In this document: positions 1-8,415 of the stretch, in pieces | Position numbering within the stretch: the stretch's first letter is position 1 | How the letters are laid out: each line of letters begins with the position of its first letter | Source: Rothia santali | GTDB lineage: Bacteria; Actinomycetota; Actinomycetes; Actinomycetales; Micrococcaceae | Assembly (NCBI RefSeq): GCF_024199905.1 | Contig: NZ_JANAFB010000021.1 | Coordinates: 1-61,957, forward strand | Reading direction: 5' to 3' | DNA length: 61,957 nucleotides | Made by a program: the position numbers and the translations under genes | The notes under the pieces: generated by a model | Seen by the model: only the letters and a program-made list of their open reading frames with translations | The model's database searches: none | What the model was told of the DNA's origin: nothing

Positions 1-749
1 CCGGTGAGGAGCTCGCGCACGTCGTCGAGCCCTCGCGCGAGCGCCCGGGCCGGGGACGGGACCTCGAGCGGCGCGTGCGGCACCTCGGGCGCCGCGCCGG
101 GCGTCTCGCGGGGGGTGGAGGCTGCCTCCCGCGGGTCGGAGGCCGCCCCGGCTGCGTCCCGAGGCTCCTCCGCCCGGACCGCGCAGGCCCGCAGGAGCAG
201 CGCCCACACCATCCCGGTCGCGAGCGCCTCGGGGTGGCCGTGGGTCAGGCAGGTCAGGTTGACGGCCAGCTGTCCGAGGTGGGCGGGGGAGTCGCGCGGG
301 TGCACCGCGAGCGGGACGAGGCGGTCCATGAACGCCGCGTCGTCCAGGTCCCCGAGCTCGTTGCGGCCCGGGTACTGCAGCTGGGCCAGCGCCAGGGCCC
401 GGCGCAGGCCCGGCAGCTCGAGGCGGGGGCCGGCGCCCGAGGCGGCCAGCGCCTCCGCCACGTCCCCCTCCCACCACGAGGGCGGGGGAGTCGGGGCCCC
501 GCTCTCGGTCTCCACGCCCAGGGCCGCGGCCCAGCGCAGCTGCTCGAGCCACACGGAGGCGGTCTCGTCGGCGTCCTGGCCCGCGGCCGCCCAGCGCAGC
601 ACCTCGGCCAGGCCCTCGGAGACCGCGACGAGGCCGGCCGCCTCCGCGACGGGCCCCCCGCCGGCCAGGGACCACAGGTCGCCCACCAGGGCGGGGTAGG
701 CGGAGCGGGCGGGCGGGGGCGCGGGGAATCCGACGTCGTGGGGGTGCAT
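1..749 (-). CDS. ADP-ribosylglycohydrolase-like protein, N-terminally short and cut by the window edge
   Basis: My own reverse-strand translation from the ATG at 749 is open to the left edge (about 249 codons seen). Residues from about 45 to 185 match the middle of the DraG/ARH ADP-ribosylglycohydrolase family: a DETASVWLEQLRW segment, then LTCLTHGHPEALATGMVWALLL, the family's 'ALTHGHP' helix. The usual N-terminus, with the GDALG stretch and the metal-binding acidic cluster before the 'TADGL' helix, is absent. A TACGAT -10 box placed exactly for a leaderless transcript at this ATG supports the start, so the N-terminus appears genuinely short. After residue 190 it becomes Ala/Pro/Glu-rich. Known members remove ADP-ribose from proteins. 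This one probably lacks the catalytic metal site, so it may be inactive or regulatory (inference). It diverges from sbcD. Confidence 0.6.
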   Translation of the reverse strand, partial: MHPHDVGFPAPPPARSAYPALVGDLWSLAGGGPVAEAAGLVAVSEGLAEVLRWAAAGQDADETASVWLEQLRWAAALGVETESGAPTPPPSWWEGDVAEALAASGAGPRLELPGLRRALALAQLQYPGRNELGDLDDAAFMDRLVPLAVHPRDSPAHLGQLAVNLTCLTHGHPEALATGMVWALLLRACAVRAEEPRDAAGAASDPREAASTPRETPGAAPEVPHAPLEVPSPARALARGLDDVRELLT

Positions 750-755
750 ACCCCC

Positions 756-761
756 ATCGTA
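756..761 (-). promoter_or_regulatory. -10 box (TACGAT) for the ARH-like gene
   Basis: TACGAT on the minus strand ends seven bases before the ATG at 749, so the transcript would start at the initiation codon (leaderless). No Shine-Dalgarno sequence is seen. The call is from spacing alone. Confidence 0.45.
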
Positions 762-801
762 GAAGCCTGTGGACGATGCGCGCCGCGGCTCGGGCTCGGG
801 T

Positions 802-807
802 TAGGTT
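802..807 (+). promoter_or_regulatory. -10 box (TAGGTT) for sbcD, leaderless start
   Basis: TAGGTT ends seven bases before the sbcD ATG at 814, so transcription and translation would start at the same base. With the opposing -10 at 756-761 it makes a compact divergent promoter region of about 65 bp. Confidence 0.5.
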
Positions 808-813
808 GAGAGC

Positions 814-1965
814 ATGAGAATTCTGCACACCTCGGACCTGCACCTAGGGCGCTCGTTCCACGGCCGCTCGCTGTTCGAGGACCAGGAGGCCATCCACGGC
901 GAGCTGCTCCGGGTGTGCGAGGAGCGCGGGGTCGACGTCGTCCTGGTCGCCGGCGACGTCTACGACCAGGCCTCCCCCCGCACCGAGGTCATCGACCAGT
1001 TCTCCCGGCTGCTCACCGGGCTCGCCCGCCGCGGCGTGCGGACCGTGCTGACCAGCGGCAACCACGACTCGGCGGCGCGCCTCGGATTCGCCGCGGGCCT
1101 CCTGGAGACCGCCGGGGTGCACCTGCGGACCCGCCTCGAGGACTGCGCGCGCCCGGTGGAGCTGTCCGAGGACGTGCTCGTCTACGGCATCCCCTACCTG
1201 GACCCGCGGGCCAGCGCCGCGCGCCTGGGGGTCGAGCCGACGCACGGCGAGGTGCTGCGGGCCGCGCTCGACGCCGCCCGGGAGGACCTCGCACAACGCC
1301 GCGCGGACCGCCCCCGGGTCAGGGCCGTGGTCATGGCCCACTGCTTCGCGGTGGGCGCGGAGCCCAGCGACTCCGAGCGGATCCTCGCCTCGGGGCACCT
1401 GGGGGCCGTCCCGGCGTCGCTCTTCGAGGGCTTCGACTACGCGGCCCTGGGCCATCTGCACGGCCGCCAGCGGGTCGCGGAGACGGTGCGCTACAGCGGC
1501 TCGCCCCTGCGCTTCTCCTTCTCCGAGACGCGCCAGACCAAGGGCTACTGGCTCGTGGACCTCGACGCCGGGGGCCTGCGGGTCGAGGGCGGCGAGTGGG
1601 AGCACCAGCTGCCCCTCGCGCAGCTGCGGGGGAGCCTCGCGGAGCTGCTCGAGGCCCCGGAGCACGCCTGGGCGGAGGGGGCGCTGTGCCAGGTCACCCT
1701 CACGGACGAGGAGCGCCCGGCGCACCCGATGGAGCGGCTGCGCGCGCGCTTCCCCCGCACCCTGGAGCTCGCGTTCTCCGGGCTGCGGGCCCGGGAGGAG
1801 GTCTCCTACGCGCGCCGCATGGCCGCCGCCCGGACCCCGGGGGAGGCCTGCGAGGCGTTCTACGACCGCGTGCGGGGCCGGGCCCTGGACGAGGCGGAGC
1901 GGCGGGACACGGCGGACGCCGTGGCCGAGGCCGTGCGGCGCGAGGCGGGGGAGGAGGCCGCGTGA
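814..1965 (+). CDS. sbcD: Exonuclease SbcCD, nuclease subunit SbcD
   Basis: The 383-residue protein is the Mre11-type nuclease subunit of SbcCD, which cuts DNA hairpins and double-strand ends. Calcineurin-like phosphoesterase motifs are in order: HTSDLHLGR at residues 5-13, AGDVYD near 46, GNHDSA near 83 and GHLHG near 215. These supply the two-manganese active site. Length is normal for the family. The stop overlaps the GTG of sbcC in a GTGA arrangement, which implies translational coupling of the two subunits. The start at 814 fits the leaderless -10 box and the immediate MRILHTSDLH N-terminus. Confidence 0.95.
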   Translation: MRILHTSDLHLGRSFHGRSLFEDQEAIHGELLRVCEERGVDVVLVAGDVYDQASPRTEVIDQFSRLLTGLARRGVRTVLTSGNHDSAARLGFAAGLLETAGVHLRTRLEDCARPVELSEDVLVYGIPYLDPRASAARLGVEPTHGEVLRAALDAAREDLAQRRADRPRVRAVVMAHCFAVGAEPSDSERILASGHLGAVPASLFEGFDYAALGHLHGRQRVAETVRYSGSPLRFSFSETRQTKGYWLVDLDAGGLRVEGGEWEHQLPLAQLRGSLAELLEAPEHAWAEGALCQVTLTDEERPAHPMERLRARFPRTLELAFSGLRAREEVSYARRMAAARTPGEACEAFYDRVRGRALDEAERRDTADAVAEAVRREAGEEAA

Positions 1966-4900
1966 GGCTGCACCGGCTGTCCATGACCGCCTTCGGACCC
2001 TATCCGGGCCGCGAGGAGATCGACTTCGAGCCCCTCAACGAGGCCGGCCTGTTCCTCCTGACCGGCCCCACCGGGGCGGGCAAGTCCACGGTGTTCGACG
2101 CCGTGTGCTTCGCCCTCTACGGCTCGACCACCTCGCCCGAGAACAGCAAGGGGCTGAAGAGCGCGTTCGCGGGGGAGGCCGTGCGCCCCGTCGTCGAGCT
2201 CGAGCTCACGGTGGGGACCGAGCGGTACCTCGTGGCGCGCACCCCGGCGTGGCGTCGCCCGTCCCGCCGGGCCCGCGCCGGGTGGGTCTCGGAGGAGGCG
2301 CAGGTGTCCCTCTCGCGCCGCGGGCAGGACGGCGCGTGGGAGGTCGTCGCGACCAGGAACGACGAGGCCGGGCAGCACCTGCAGGAGCGGATCGGGCTGA
2401 ACCGCGAGCAGTTCTCCCAGGTCGTGATGCTGCCGCAGGGGCGGTTCGCCCAGTTCCTCGCGGCGAGCTCCTCCGAGCGCGAGGGGATCCTCCGGAGGCT
2501 CTTCCCGACGAGCCTGTACGGGACCGTCCAGGAGGTCCTGCGCGAGCGGGCCCAGCGGGCGGAAGAGGAGCTGTCCCGCGGGGAGGACGGGGCGGCGCGG
2601 GCCGAGCAGGCGCTCGCCGACGCGCTGCGGCGGCAGGGCCTGGACGCCCCCGAGGCGGGGCCCCGGGGAGCGGTACGCGCGGGCGCGCGAGCGGGTCGAG
2701 GACGCGCTGGGCCGCGCCCGCGGGCTGCGCGGGAGCGCGCCGAGGTGGCGGCTGTGGCCCGGCGGAGGGCCGAGGACGCGCACCGGGCCGTCGCGGAGTG
2801 GGAGGAGCACCGGCGACTCGCGGACCGGGCGCGGGCGCTCGAGCGCTCGGCCGAGGGCCGGCGGCGGGACCGGACGCTGCTGGCCGCGGCGGAGGCCGCC
2901 GAGCCGGTGCTGGCCGCCGCCGAGCGGGCGCGCGGCACCGGGAGGAGGAGTCCGCCCGCCGCCGCGAGCTTGCGGGGAGGCGCGGCGCGCCGCCGAGCTG
3001 CGGGGCCGCCCCACCTGGGTGAGCCGCCCCGCCGCGGAGGAGGCGGCGCGGGAGGAGCCTTCTGGGCCGCCGAGACGGAGGCGCCCGTAACTGGTGCGTT
3101 CGAGACCGGGACGCCCGTGACCGGTACGCCCGAGACCGGTGCGTCCGGCACCGGTGCGCCCGTCCCGGACGAGGGGCGCCCCGGACCGCCGCCCCCACCC
3201 ACCTGGAGGACCTGGCCGAGCGCGCGCCGGCTCGCGGAGGCGGCGCGCCGGCTCCGCGAGGCCGAGGACGCGGACGCCGCCGCGGCGGCCCTCGAGGAGG
3301 AGGCCGCCGCACCGAGGGAGGCGCGGCGGGCGGCCGGGCACCAGGAGCGGACCGAGGCCGCCCGGACCGAGGCCGAGTCCGCGCGGCGGGAGCTCGAGCA
3401 CCGGGTCGAGGCGGGCGCCCAGGCACCGGCCCGCGAGGCCGAGGCGCGGAGGCCCTGGAGGCCACCCGCGCGCTGGCCGCCCAGCTCGGGCGAGTCGAGG
3501 CCCTGGGGGCGAGGCCGAGCTGGCCGAGCGGCGTCGTCGGGAGCGGTCCGCAGAGCACGAGCGGCTCCTGGCCGCGCGCTTCGACCGGGCGGCCTCGACC
3601 CTGGCCGAGCGCCTCGTCTCCGGCCGGCCGTGCCCCGTGTGCGGGGGCCTGGAGCACCCGCGCCCGGCCCTCGCCGAGCCCGGCGAAGAGATCACGGAGG
3701 CGGCCGTCCGGGAGTCGGCGGCGCGGCGCGAGACGGCGGAGGCCTGCGCGCGCGAGGCCCTGGCCCGGCACGCCGAGGCCGTGAGCCGCGCGGAGTCCCT
3801 GCGCGGGGCCGGGGCCTCGGAGGACCCGGACGCGGCCGAGCGGCGCGCGGCACAGGCGCGGCGCGCCTCGAGGAGCACGAGCGGGCCCGCGCCGAGCGCC
3901 CCCGCCGCGTCGAGGAGCTGGCGCAGCTCGACGCCGCCCTCGAGCGCCATCGCGAGGGCCGCCGCACCGCGGAGCTCGCCGCGGAGACCGCCCGGACTCG
4001 GCACGCCCAGGCCCGGGAACGGGCGGAGACGCTGCGCTCGGCACTGGGCGAGACGCCCTCCGCGGCCGAGCTCGCGGAGCGGGAGCGGGCCGTCGCCGAG
4101 CTCGACCGCGCCGCTCACCGCGTCCTGCTGCTCCGGGACCGGGCCGAGGCCCTGCGGCAGCGCAGCGCCTCCGACGCCGCCGAGCTCGCGGCCCTGATCG
4201 GCGGCAGCAGGTTCGACGACGAGGAGTCGGCGCGCGCGGCCGCCCTGCCCGCCGCCGACGCCGAGGCACTGCGGGAGCGCATCCGGCGCGAGGAGGAGGA
4301 GGCGGCGCGCGTCGACGAGTCCTGGAACGCCCCCGCCCACCGGCGCCTGCTGGAGCGGATCGAGCGCGGCGAGGAGGAGCCCGAGGCCTCCGGCCTGCGC
4401 GAGCTCCGCGAGCGGGCCGAGGCGGCCGAGGCCGCGCTCGAGGAGGTCGTCGCGGAGCTCGCCCGCCTGGAGTCCCTGCACGCCTGGCTCGCGGCGCAGG
4501 AGCGCGCCGTCGGCGCCGAGGCCGAGCGCACGACCGCGCTGCGGGAGCGGGCGGCGAGCCTGCGGGACCTGGCCGACGTCGCGGCCGGCAACGGCTCCGA
4601 GAACCGGCTGAAGATGTCGCTGACCACCTACGTCCTGGCCGCGCAGCTCGAGGAGATCGCCGCGGCCGCCTCGGTGCGCCTGCACCAGATGACCTCCGGG
4701 CGCTACACCGTCCGCCACACCGACGCCGCGGCCCGGCACGGCGCCCGCTCGGGGCTGGGCCTGGAGGTCTTCGACGCCTGGACCTCCGAGGCGCGCCCCG
4801 CCTCGAGCCTCTCGGGGGGCGAGACCTTCATGGCCTCGCTGTGCCTCGCGCTGGGGACGGCCGACGTCGTGCAGGGTCGTGCCGGGGGCATCGAGATCGA

Positions 4901-5102
4901 TACGCTGTTCGTGGACGAGGGCTTCGGGACCCTCGACGAGGCCACGCTGGAGCAGGTCATGGACGCGCTCGAGGCGCTCCGGGAGCACGGGCGCGTCATC
5001 GGCGTCATCAGCCACGTCGCGGACATGAGGTCGCGCGTGCCCCAGCAGGTGAGGATCAGCCGCTCCCCGAGCGGCTCCACGATCGAGGTGAGCGAGTCAT
5101 GA
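1962..5102 (+). CDS. sbcC: Exonuclease SbcCD, ATPase subunit SbcC, with the coiled coil disrupted by several frame shifts
   Basis: This is the Rad50-like ATPase partner of SbcD. In the frame set by the GTG start it has Walker A GPTGAGKST (residues 35-43), a Q-loop LPQGRFAQF, the ABC signature SLSGGETFM (about 4803-4830) and Walker B TLFVDEGFGTLDE. The ends are therefore intact and read in one frame with no stop. Between about 2650 and 3900 the coding signal jumps between frames: the ERYARARERVEDAL segment (2668 on) and the zinc hook CPVC (codons 3631-3642) lie in the +1 frame relative to both ends. Read literally in one frame, the middle is an Arg/Gly/Pro-rich nonsense stretch. The coil also carries a 15-bp tandem repeat at 3081-3170. 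Either the consensus has indels or the coil has decayed. The stop overlaps the next ATG (ATGA). Confidence 0.85.
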   Translation: MRLHRLSMTAFGPYPGREEIDFEPLNEAGLFLLTGPTGAGKSTVFDAVCFALYGSTTSPENSKGLKSAFAGEAVRPVVELELTVGTERYLVARTPAWRRPSRRARAGWVSEEAQVSLSRRGQDGAWEVVATRNDEAGQHLQERIGLNREQFSQVVMLPQGRFAQFLAASSSEREGILRRLFPTSLYGTVQEVLRERAQRAEEELSRGEDGAARAEQALADALRRQGLDAPEAGPRGAVRAGARAGRGRAGPRPRAARERAEVAAVARRRAEDAHRAVAEWEEHRRLADRARALERSAEGRRRDRTLLAAAEAAEPVLAAAERARGTGRRSPPAAASLRGGAARRRAAGPPHLGEPPRRGGGGAGGAFWAAETEAPVTGAFETGTPVTGTPETGASGTGAPVPDEGRPGPPPPPTWRTWPSARRLAEAARRLREAEDADAAAAALEEEAAAPREARRAAGHQERTEAARTEAESARRELEHRVEAGAQAPAREAEARRPWRPPARWPPSSGESRPWGRGRAGRAASSGAVRRARAAPGRALRPGGLDPGRAPRLRPAVPRVRGPGAPAPGPRRARRRDHGGGRPGVGGAARDGGGLRARGPGPARRGREPRGVPARGRGLGGPGRGRAARGTGAARLEEHERARAERPRRVEELAQLDAALERHREGRRTAELAAETARTRHAQARERAETLRSALGETPSAAELAERERAVAELDRAAHRVLLLRDRAEALRQRSASDAAELAALIGGSRFDDEESARAAALPAADAEALRERIRREEEEAARVDESWNAPAHRRLLERIERGEEEPEASGLRELRERAEAAEAALEEVVAELARLESLHAWLAAQERAVGAEAERTTALRERAASLRDLADVAAGNGSENRLKMSLTTYVLAAQLEEIAAAASVRLHQMTSGRYTVRHTDAAARHGARSGLGLEVFDAWTSEARPASSLSGGETFMASLCLALGTADVVQGRAGGIEIDTLFVDEGFGTLDEATLEQVMDALEALREHGRVIGVISHVADMRSRVPQQVRISRSPSGSTIEVSES
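3081..3170 (+). repeat. 15-bp tandem repeat, six units, inside the sbcC coiled coil
   Basis: Six consecutive 15-base units follow the pattern RCGYCCGNGACCGGT at 3081, 3096, 3111, 3126, 3141 and 3156. In the sbcC frame they encode pentapeptides of the form (A/T)P-x-TG: APVTG, AFETG, TPVTG, TPETG, ASGTG, APVPD. Proline and glycine here would break a coiled coil. Confidence 0.85.
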
Positions 5103-6475
5103 GCATCGACGACAGCGGAGCGGTCCCGCGGCCCCCGGCCGGCGAGGCGCCCCGGGCGCCGGAGCGCGACGGGCCGCGGGGCGTCCTGGAGCGCCTGCGC
5201 CTGCTGACGCGCCTCGCGGGGCTCAGCTACCTGGCGATCACGGTGATCGCTCGCCTGCCCATGGCCATCCTGCCGCTGACCACGCTGGTCATGATCGTCT
5301 CCTGGACCAACGAGATCCTGCTGGGCGGGTACGCGGCGGGCATCGTCGCGCTGAGCATCGCCGTGGCCGTGCCCGTCTACGGCATCGTGACCCACAAGGT
5401 CGGGCAGCGGATGGTGCTGCTGTTCTGCGTGGTGGCCAACATCTTCGCGGTGCTCTGGCTCATCTCGGAGTCCTACACGCTCGCGGAGGAGGGGGAGGGC
5501 TCGGCGCCGCGGCTGCTGATCGCGTGCGCGGTCACGGGGGTCACGACGGCGCCGGTCGCCGCGCTGGCGAGGATCCGCTGGGCCTTCGAGTCCCAGCGCC
5601 TGTCCTCGCGGACGCTGCTGAACTCCTCGCTCGCCTTCGAGTCGGTGGCCGACGTCGTCGCGATCGTGCTGGGCGCGGCCATCACGGGCCTCGTCTCGGT
5701 GTTCTGGCTGCCGTACACCACGCTGTTCCTCGTCATCGGGATCAACCTGCTCACGGTCACGGCCTTCGCGGTGATCAGGATCCGGGGGACCCAGGTCGCG
5801 CAGACCCGGCCCGCCGAGGAGGAGCCGTGCGCCACGGCCCGCGTCCGCCAGCGGCTCATCTGGTTCCCGGTGATCGGCATGGGGACGCTCGGGCTGCTGC
5901 TGGGCTCCATGCAGTCCTCGCTCGTGAGCTTCGCCATCAATTTCGACGCCGTGAACACCGTGGGCCTGCTGTACGCGATCCTCGGCATCAGCTCGCTCAT
6001 CGCGGCCCTGATCGTGATCCTGCTGCGCGTGCGCATCTGGAGCTGGGCCTCCTGGCTGATCGCGGCGCTGCTGCTGACGCTGGTGAGCCTGCCGGTGTCC
6101 GTGCCGGACTCGCTGCCGACCATGGCGCTGGCGCTGGTCGCGGAGGGGATCGTGGTGGGCGTGGCGCTGGTGGTGACGGACTCGGTCGCCATCTCGGTCG
6201 CGCCCACCCGGATGCTCGACGTCGTCATGACCTCCACGATCGCCGCGCTCCTGACGGGCACGGCCCTGGGGCTGACGTGGGGGGCCTCGCTGGGGGAGTC
6301 GCTGGGGTACAACTCGGCGCTGCTGCTCCCGCTGCTCAGCGCGGTCGGCTACCTCGTGCTGGCCCACCTCTACGGGTACTTCTGGCGGCGGCACTTCGAG
6401 GAGCCGATGCCGCGGGTGGGCCCGGACGGGCGCGTCCCGCCGGAGGGTCCGCGGCACGCGGCCGACGCCGAGTAG
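5099..6475 (+). CDS. MFS-like integral membrane transporter of unknown substrate
   Basis: The 458-residue protein starts at an ATG overlapping the sbcC stop. After a polar N-terminal arm of about 35 residues there are 10-12 hydrophobic segments typical of a major facilitator transporter, with a basic loop HKVGQRM between early helices and a C-terminal basic tail (GYFWRRHFEEPMPRVGPDGR). No substrate-specific motif is recognised. Adjacency to sbcCD is probably only operon read-through. A plain 'multi-pass membrane protein' label would also be defensible. Confidence 0.75.
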   Translation: MSIDDSGAVPRPPAGEAPRAPERDGPRGVLERLRLLTRLAGLSYLAITVIARLPMAILPLTTLVMIVSWTNEILLGGYAAGIVALSIAVAVPVYGIVTHKVGQRMVLLFCVVANIFAVLWLISESYTLAEEGEGSAPRLLIACAVTGVTTAPVAALARIRWAFESQRLSSRTLLNSSLAFESVADVVAIVLGAAITGLVSVFWLPYTTLFLVIGINLLTVTAFAVIRIRGTQVAQTRPAEEEPCATARVRQRLIWFPVIGMGTLGLLLGSMQSSLVSFAINFDAVNTVGLLYAILGISSLIAALIVILLRVRIWSWASWLIAALLLTLVSLPVSVPDSLPTMALALVAEGIVVGVALVVTDSVAISVAPTRMLDVVMTSTIAALLTGTALGLTWGASLGESLGYNSALLLPLLSAVGYLVLAHLYGYFWRRHFEEPMPRVGPDGRVPPEGPRHAADAE

Positions 6476-6493
6476 GCCGGCCGGCCCGCGACG

Positions 6494-6546
6494 CGTCAGG
6501 GCCCGGCGTCGCGCTCCTCGCGGGGAGCGGACACCGGGCCCTGACG
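6494..6546. terminator. Bidirectional hairpin terminator between convergent genes
   Basis: A 13-bp perfect stem is formed by CGTCAGGGCCCGG (6494-6506) and its complement (6534-6546). A second small hairpin (GCTCC/GGAGC) is nested in the loop. It sits between the ends of the MFS-like gene and the convergent MBL gene. There is no T-run, as is common in high-GC actinobacteria. Confidence 0.7.
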
Positions 6547-6560
6547 AGGCGCGGGGCGGC

Positions 6561-7220
6561 TCACTCGCCCCGGTCGAGCCACTCCTGGCGGTGGGGAGCC
6601 TCGTCGCCGATCCTGGTCGCGGGCCCGTGGCCGGTCAGCACCGACGTCTCGACCGGCAGCACCAGCAGCCGGTCGGTGATCGAGGCGACGATGGTCGGGA
6701 AGTCGCTGAACGAGCGACCCGTGGCCCCGGGCCCGCCCTGGAACAGCGTGTCGCCGGAGAACACCACCGGCGTCTCACCCTCCCAGGCCAGCTCGGGCCC
6801 GTAGAAGCACACCGAGCCCGGCGAGTGGCCGGGGGTGTGCAGGACCTCGAGCTCGGTGTCGCCGACCGCGATGCGCTGGCCGTCGGCCAGGTCGGTCGTC
6901 TCGGGGGCGTCCTCGCCGTGGGCCAGCCGCCACAGCGGGGCCTCCTCGGGGTGCAGGTGCACCGGAGCCCCGAACCGCCGGCCCGCCTCGGGGGCGAGCG
7001 CGCTGTGGTCGTCGTGCGCGTGGGTCAGCAGCACCGCCTGGACGGTGCGGTCCCCGACCAGGCGCGCGACGGCGTCGAGGTCGTGCGCCGGGTCGATCAC
7101 GACGCAGGCGGAGTCGTCGCCGACCACCCACACGTTGTTCTCGACCTCCCACGTGCCGCCGTCGAGCGAGAAGGTGCCGCTGGTCTCGGTCCGGTCGATC
7201 CTCACGTCCGTCACGCTCAC
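6561..7220 (-). CDS. MBL-fold hydrolase, glyoxalase II-like partner of mycothiol formaldehyde dehydrogenase
   Basis: The 219-residue metallo-beta-lactamase-fold protein has all the metal ligand motifs: THAHDDH near residue 76, [20 protein letters not shown] and LTGHGPATR near the C-terminus. The GTG start at 7220 overlaps the stop of the upstream dehydrogenase (GTGA), so the two are co-translated. Mycobacterium tuberculosis has the same pair (mscR, Rv2259, with Rv2260), where the hydrolase is thought to release product from the mycothiol thioester. That role is inferred from context. Confidence 0.85.
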   Translation of the reverse strand: MSVTDVRIDRTETSGTFSLDGGTWEVENNVWVVGDDSACVVIDPAHDLDAVARLVGDRTVQAVLLTHAHDDHSALAPEAGRRFGAPVHLHPEEAPLWRLAHGEDAPETTDLADGQRIAVGDTELEVLHTPGHSPGSVCFYGPELAWEGETPVVFSGDTLFQGGPGATGRSFSDFPTIVASITDRLLVLPVETSVLTGHGPATRIGDEAPHRQEWLDRGE

Positions 7221-8317
7221 ACCTCCGCGACGTCGACGACGGAGCGCAGGACCCGGCCCTGCTGCATCTTCTCGAACGCGGGCTCGATGTCCTCGAGACC
7301 GATGCGCTCCGAGACGAAGGCGTCGAGGTCCAGCCGGCCGAGCCGGTACTGGTCCACGAGCATCGGGAAGTCGCGCGAGGGCAGCGTGTCCCCGTACCAG
7401 GCCGACTTGATCGAGCCGCCGCGGGAGAAGATCTCGTCGAGGGGCATCTGCAGCACGGTGCCGGGCTCGGGCACGCCGACCAGCACCACGCGGCCCGCGA
7501 GGTCCCGGGCCCGGAAGGCCTGCTCGAAGGTCGCGGCGATCCCGACGGCGTCGATCACCAGGTCCGCGCCGAAGCCGCCGGTGAGCTCGCGGATCGCCTC
7601 GACCGCGTCGGTCCCGCGGGAGTTGACCGTGTCGGTCGCGCCGAGGCCGCGCGCGGTCTCGAGCTTCTCGTCGTCGATGTCGACCGCGATGATGGTCGTG
7701 GCCCCCGCCAGGGCCGCGCCGGCGATGGCGGCGGTGCCGACGCCGCCGCAGCCGATCACGGCCACGCTCTCGCCGCGCTTGACGGCGCCGGTGTTGATCG
7801 CGGCGCCGATCCCGGCCGTGATGCCGCAGCCCAGCAGGCCCACCGCGGCGTACTGGTCCTGGTCGAGGTCGCCCTCGATCTTGGTGCACTGCCCGGAGGC
7901 CACCAGGGTCTTCTCGGCGAACGCCCCGATGCCCAGGGCCGGCTCCAGCTCGGTGCCGTCCTCGAGCGTCATCTTCTGCTCGGCGTTGTGGGTCGCGAAG
8001 CAGTACTGCGGCTCGCCCTTGGCGCACGCCCGGCACTCGCCGCACACCGCGCGCCAGTTCAGCACGACGCGGTCGCCCGGCTCCACGTTGGTCACGCCCG
8101 CGCCCACGGCCTCGACGACGCCGGACGCCTCGTGGCCGAGCAGGAACGGGAAGTCGTCGCTGACCCCGCCCTTCTTGTAGTGCAGATCCGTCTGGCACAC
8201 CCCGCACGTCAGGACCTTGACCAGGGCCTCGCCCGGCCCGGGATCCGGGACGTTGATGGTGGTGACCTCCACGGGTGCGTCCTTGCTGCGGGAGATGACC
8301 GCCTTGACCTGTTGCAT
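7217..8317 (-). CDS. mscR: S-(hydroxymethyl)mycothiol dehydrogenase / S-nitrosomycothiol reductase
   Basis: The 366-residue zinc-dependent class III-type alcohol dehydrogenase oxidises the formaldehyde-mycothiol adduct and reduces S-nitrosomycothiol, using NAD(H). The N-terminus has catalytic-zinc Cys in [14 protein letters not shown] (residues 33-46). The structural-zinc cluster [15 protein letters not shown] follows near residue 93. The Rossmann motif [12 protein letters not shown] lies near 193. The double Lys after the TDLHY segment matches actinobacterial mycothiol enzymes rather than general alcohol dehydrogenases. The ATG is preceded by a GAGGAG ribosome site. It is the first gene of a two-gene operon with the MBL hydrolase and indicates a mycothiol-based thiol system. 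Confidence 0.9.
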   Translation of the reverse strand: MQQVKAVISRSKDAPVEVTTINVPDPGPGEALVKVLTCGVCQTDLHYKKGGVSDDFPFLLGHEASGVVEAVGAGVTNVEPGDRVVLNWRAVCGECRACAKGEPQYCFATHNAEQKMTLEDGTELEPALGIGAFAEKTLVASGQCTKIEGDLDQDQYAAVGLLGCGITAGIGAAINTGAVKRGESVAVIGCGGVGTAAIAGAALAGATTIIAVDIDDEKLETARGLGATDTVNSRGTDAVEAIRELTGGFGADLVIDAVGIAATFEQAFRARDLAGRVVLVGVPEPGTVLQMPLDEIFSRGGSIKSAWYGDTLPSRDFPMLVDQYRLGRLDLDAFVSERIGLEDIEPAFEKMQQGRVLRSVVDVAEV

Positions 8318-8415
8318 TCCTGGGGCTCCTCACTGTCGATTCGGACGGCCCGGCAGCCCGCCGGGGCGCCGTCGGTGTCCAGTCAATCACAGGGAAGGGG
8401 GTCGGGTCCCGCGTT

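Noticed and set aside
1860-5015. Long minus-strand open frame opposite sbcC (about 1050 codons)
   Set aside because: It is antisense to a clear sbcC; composition is Gly/Arg/Pro/Leu-rich with no family motif. This is a high-GC shadow.
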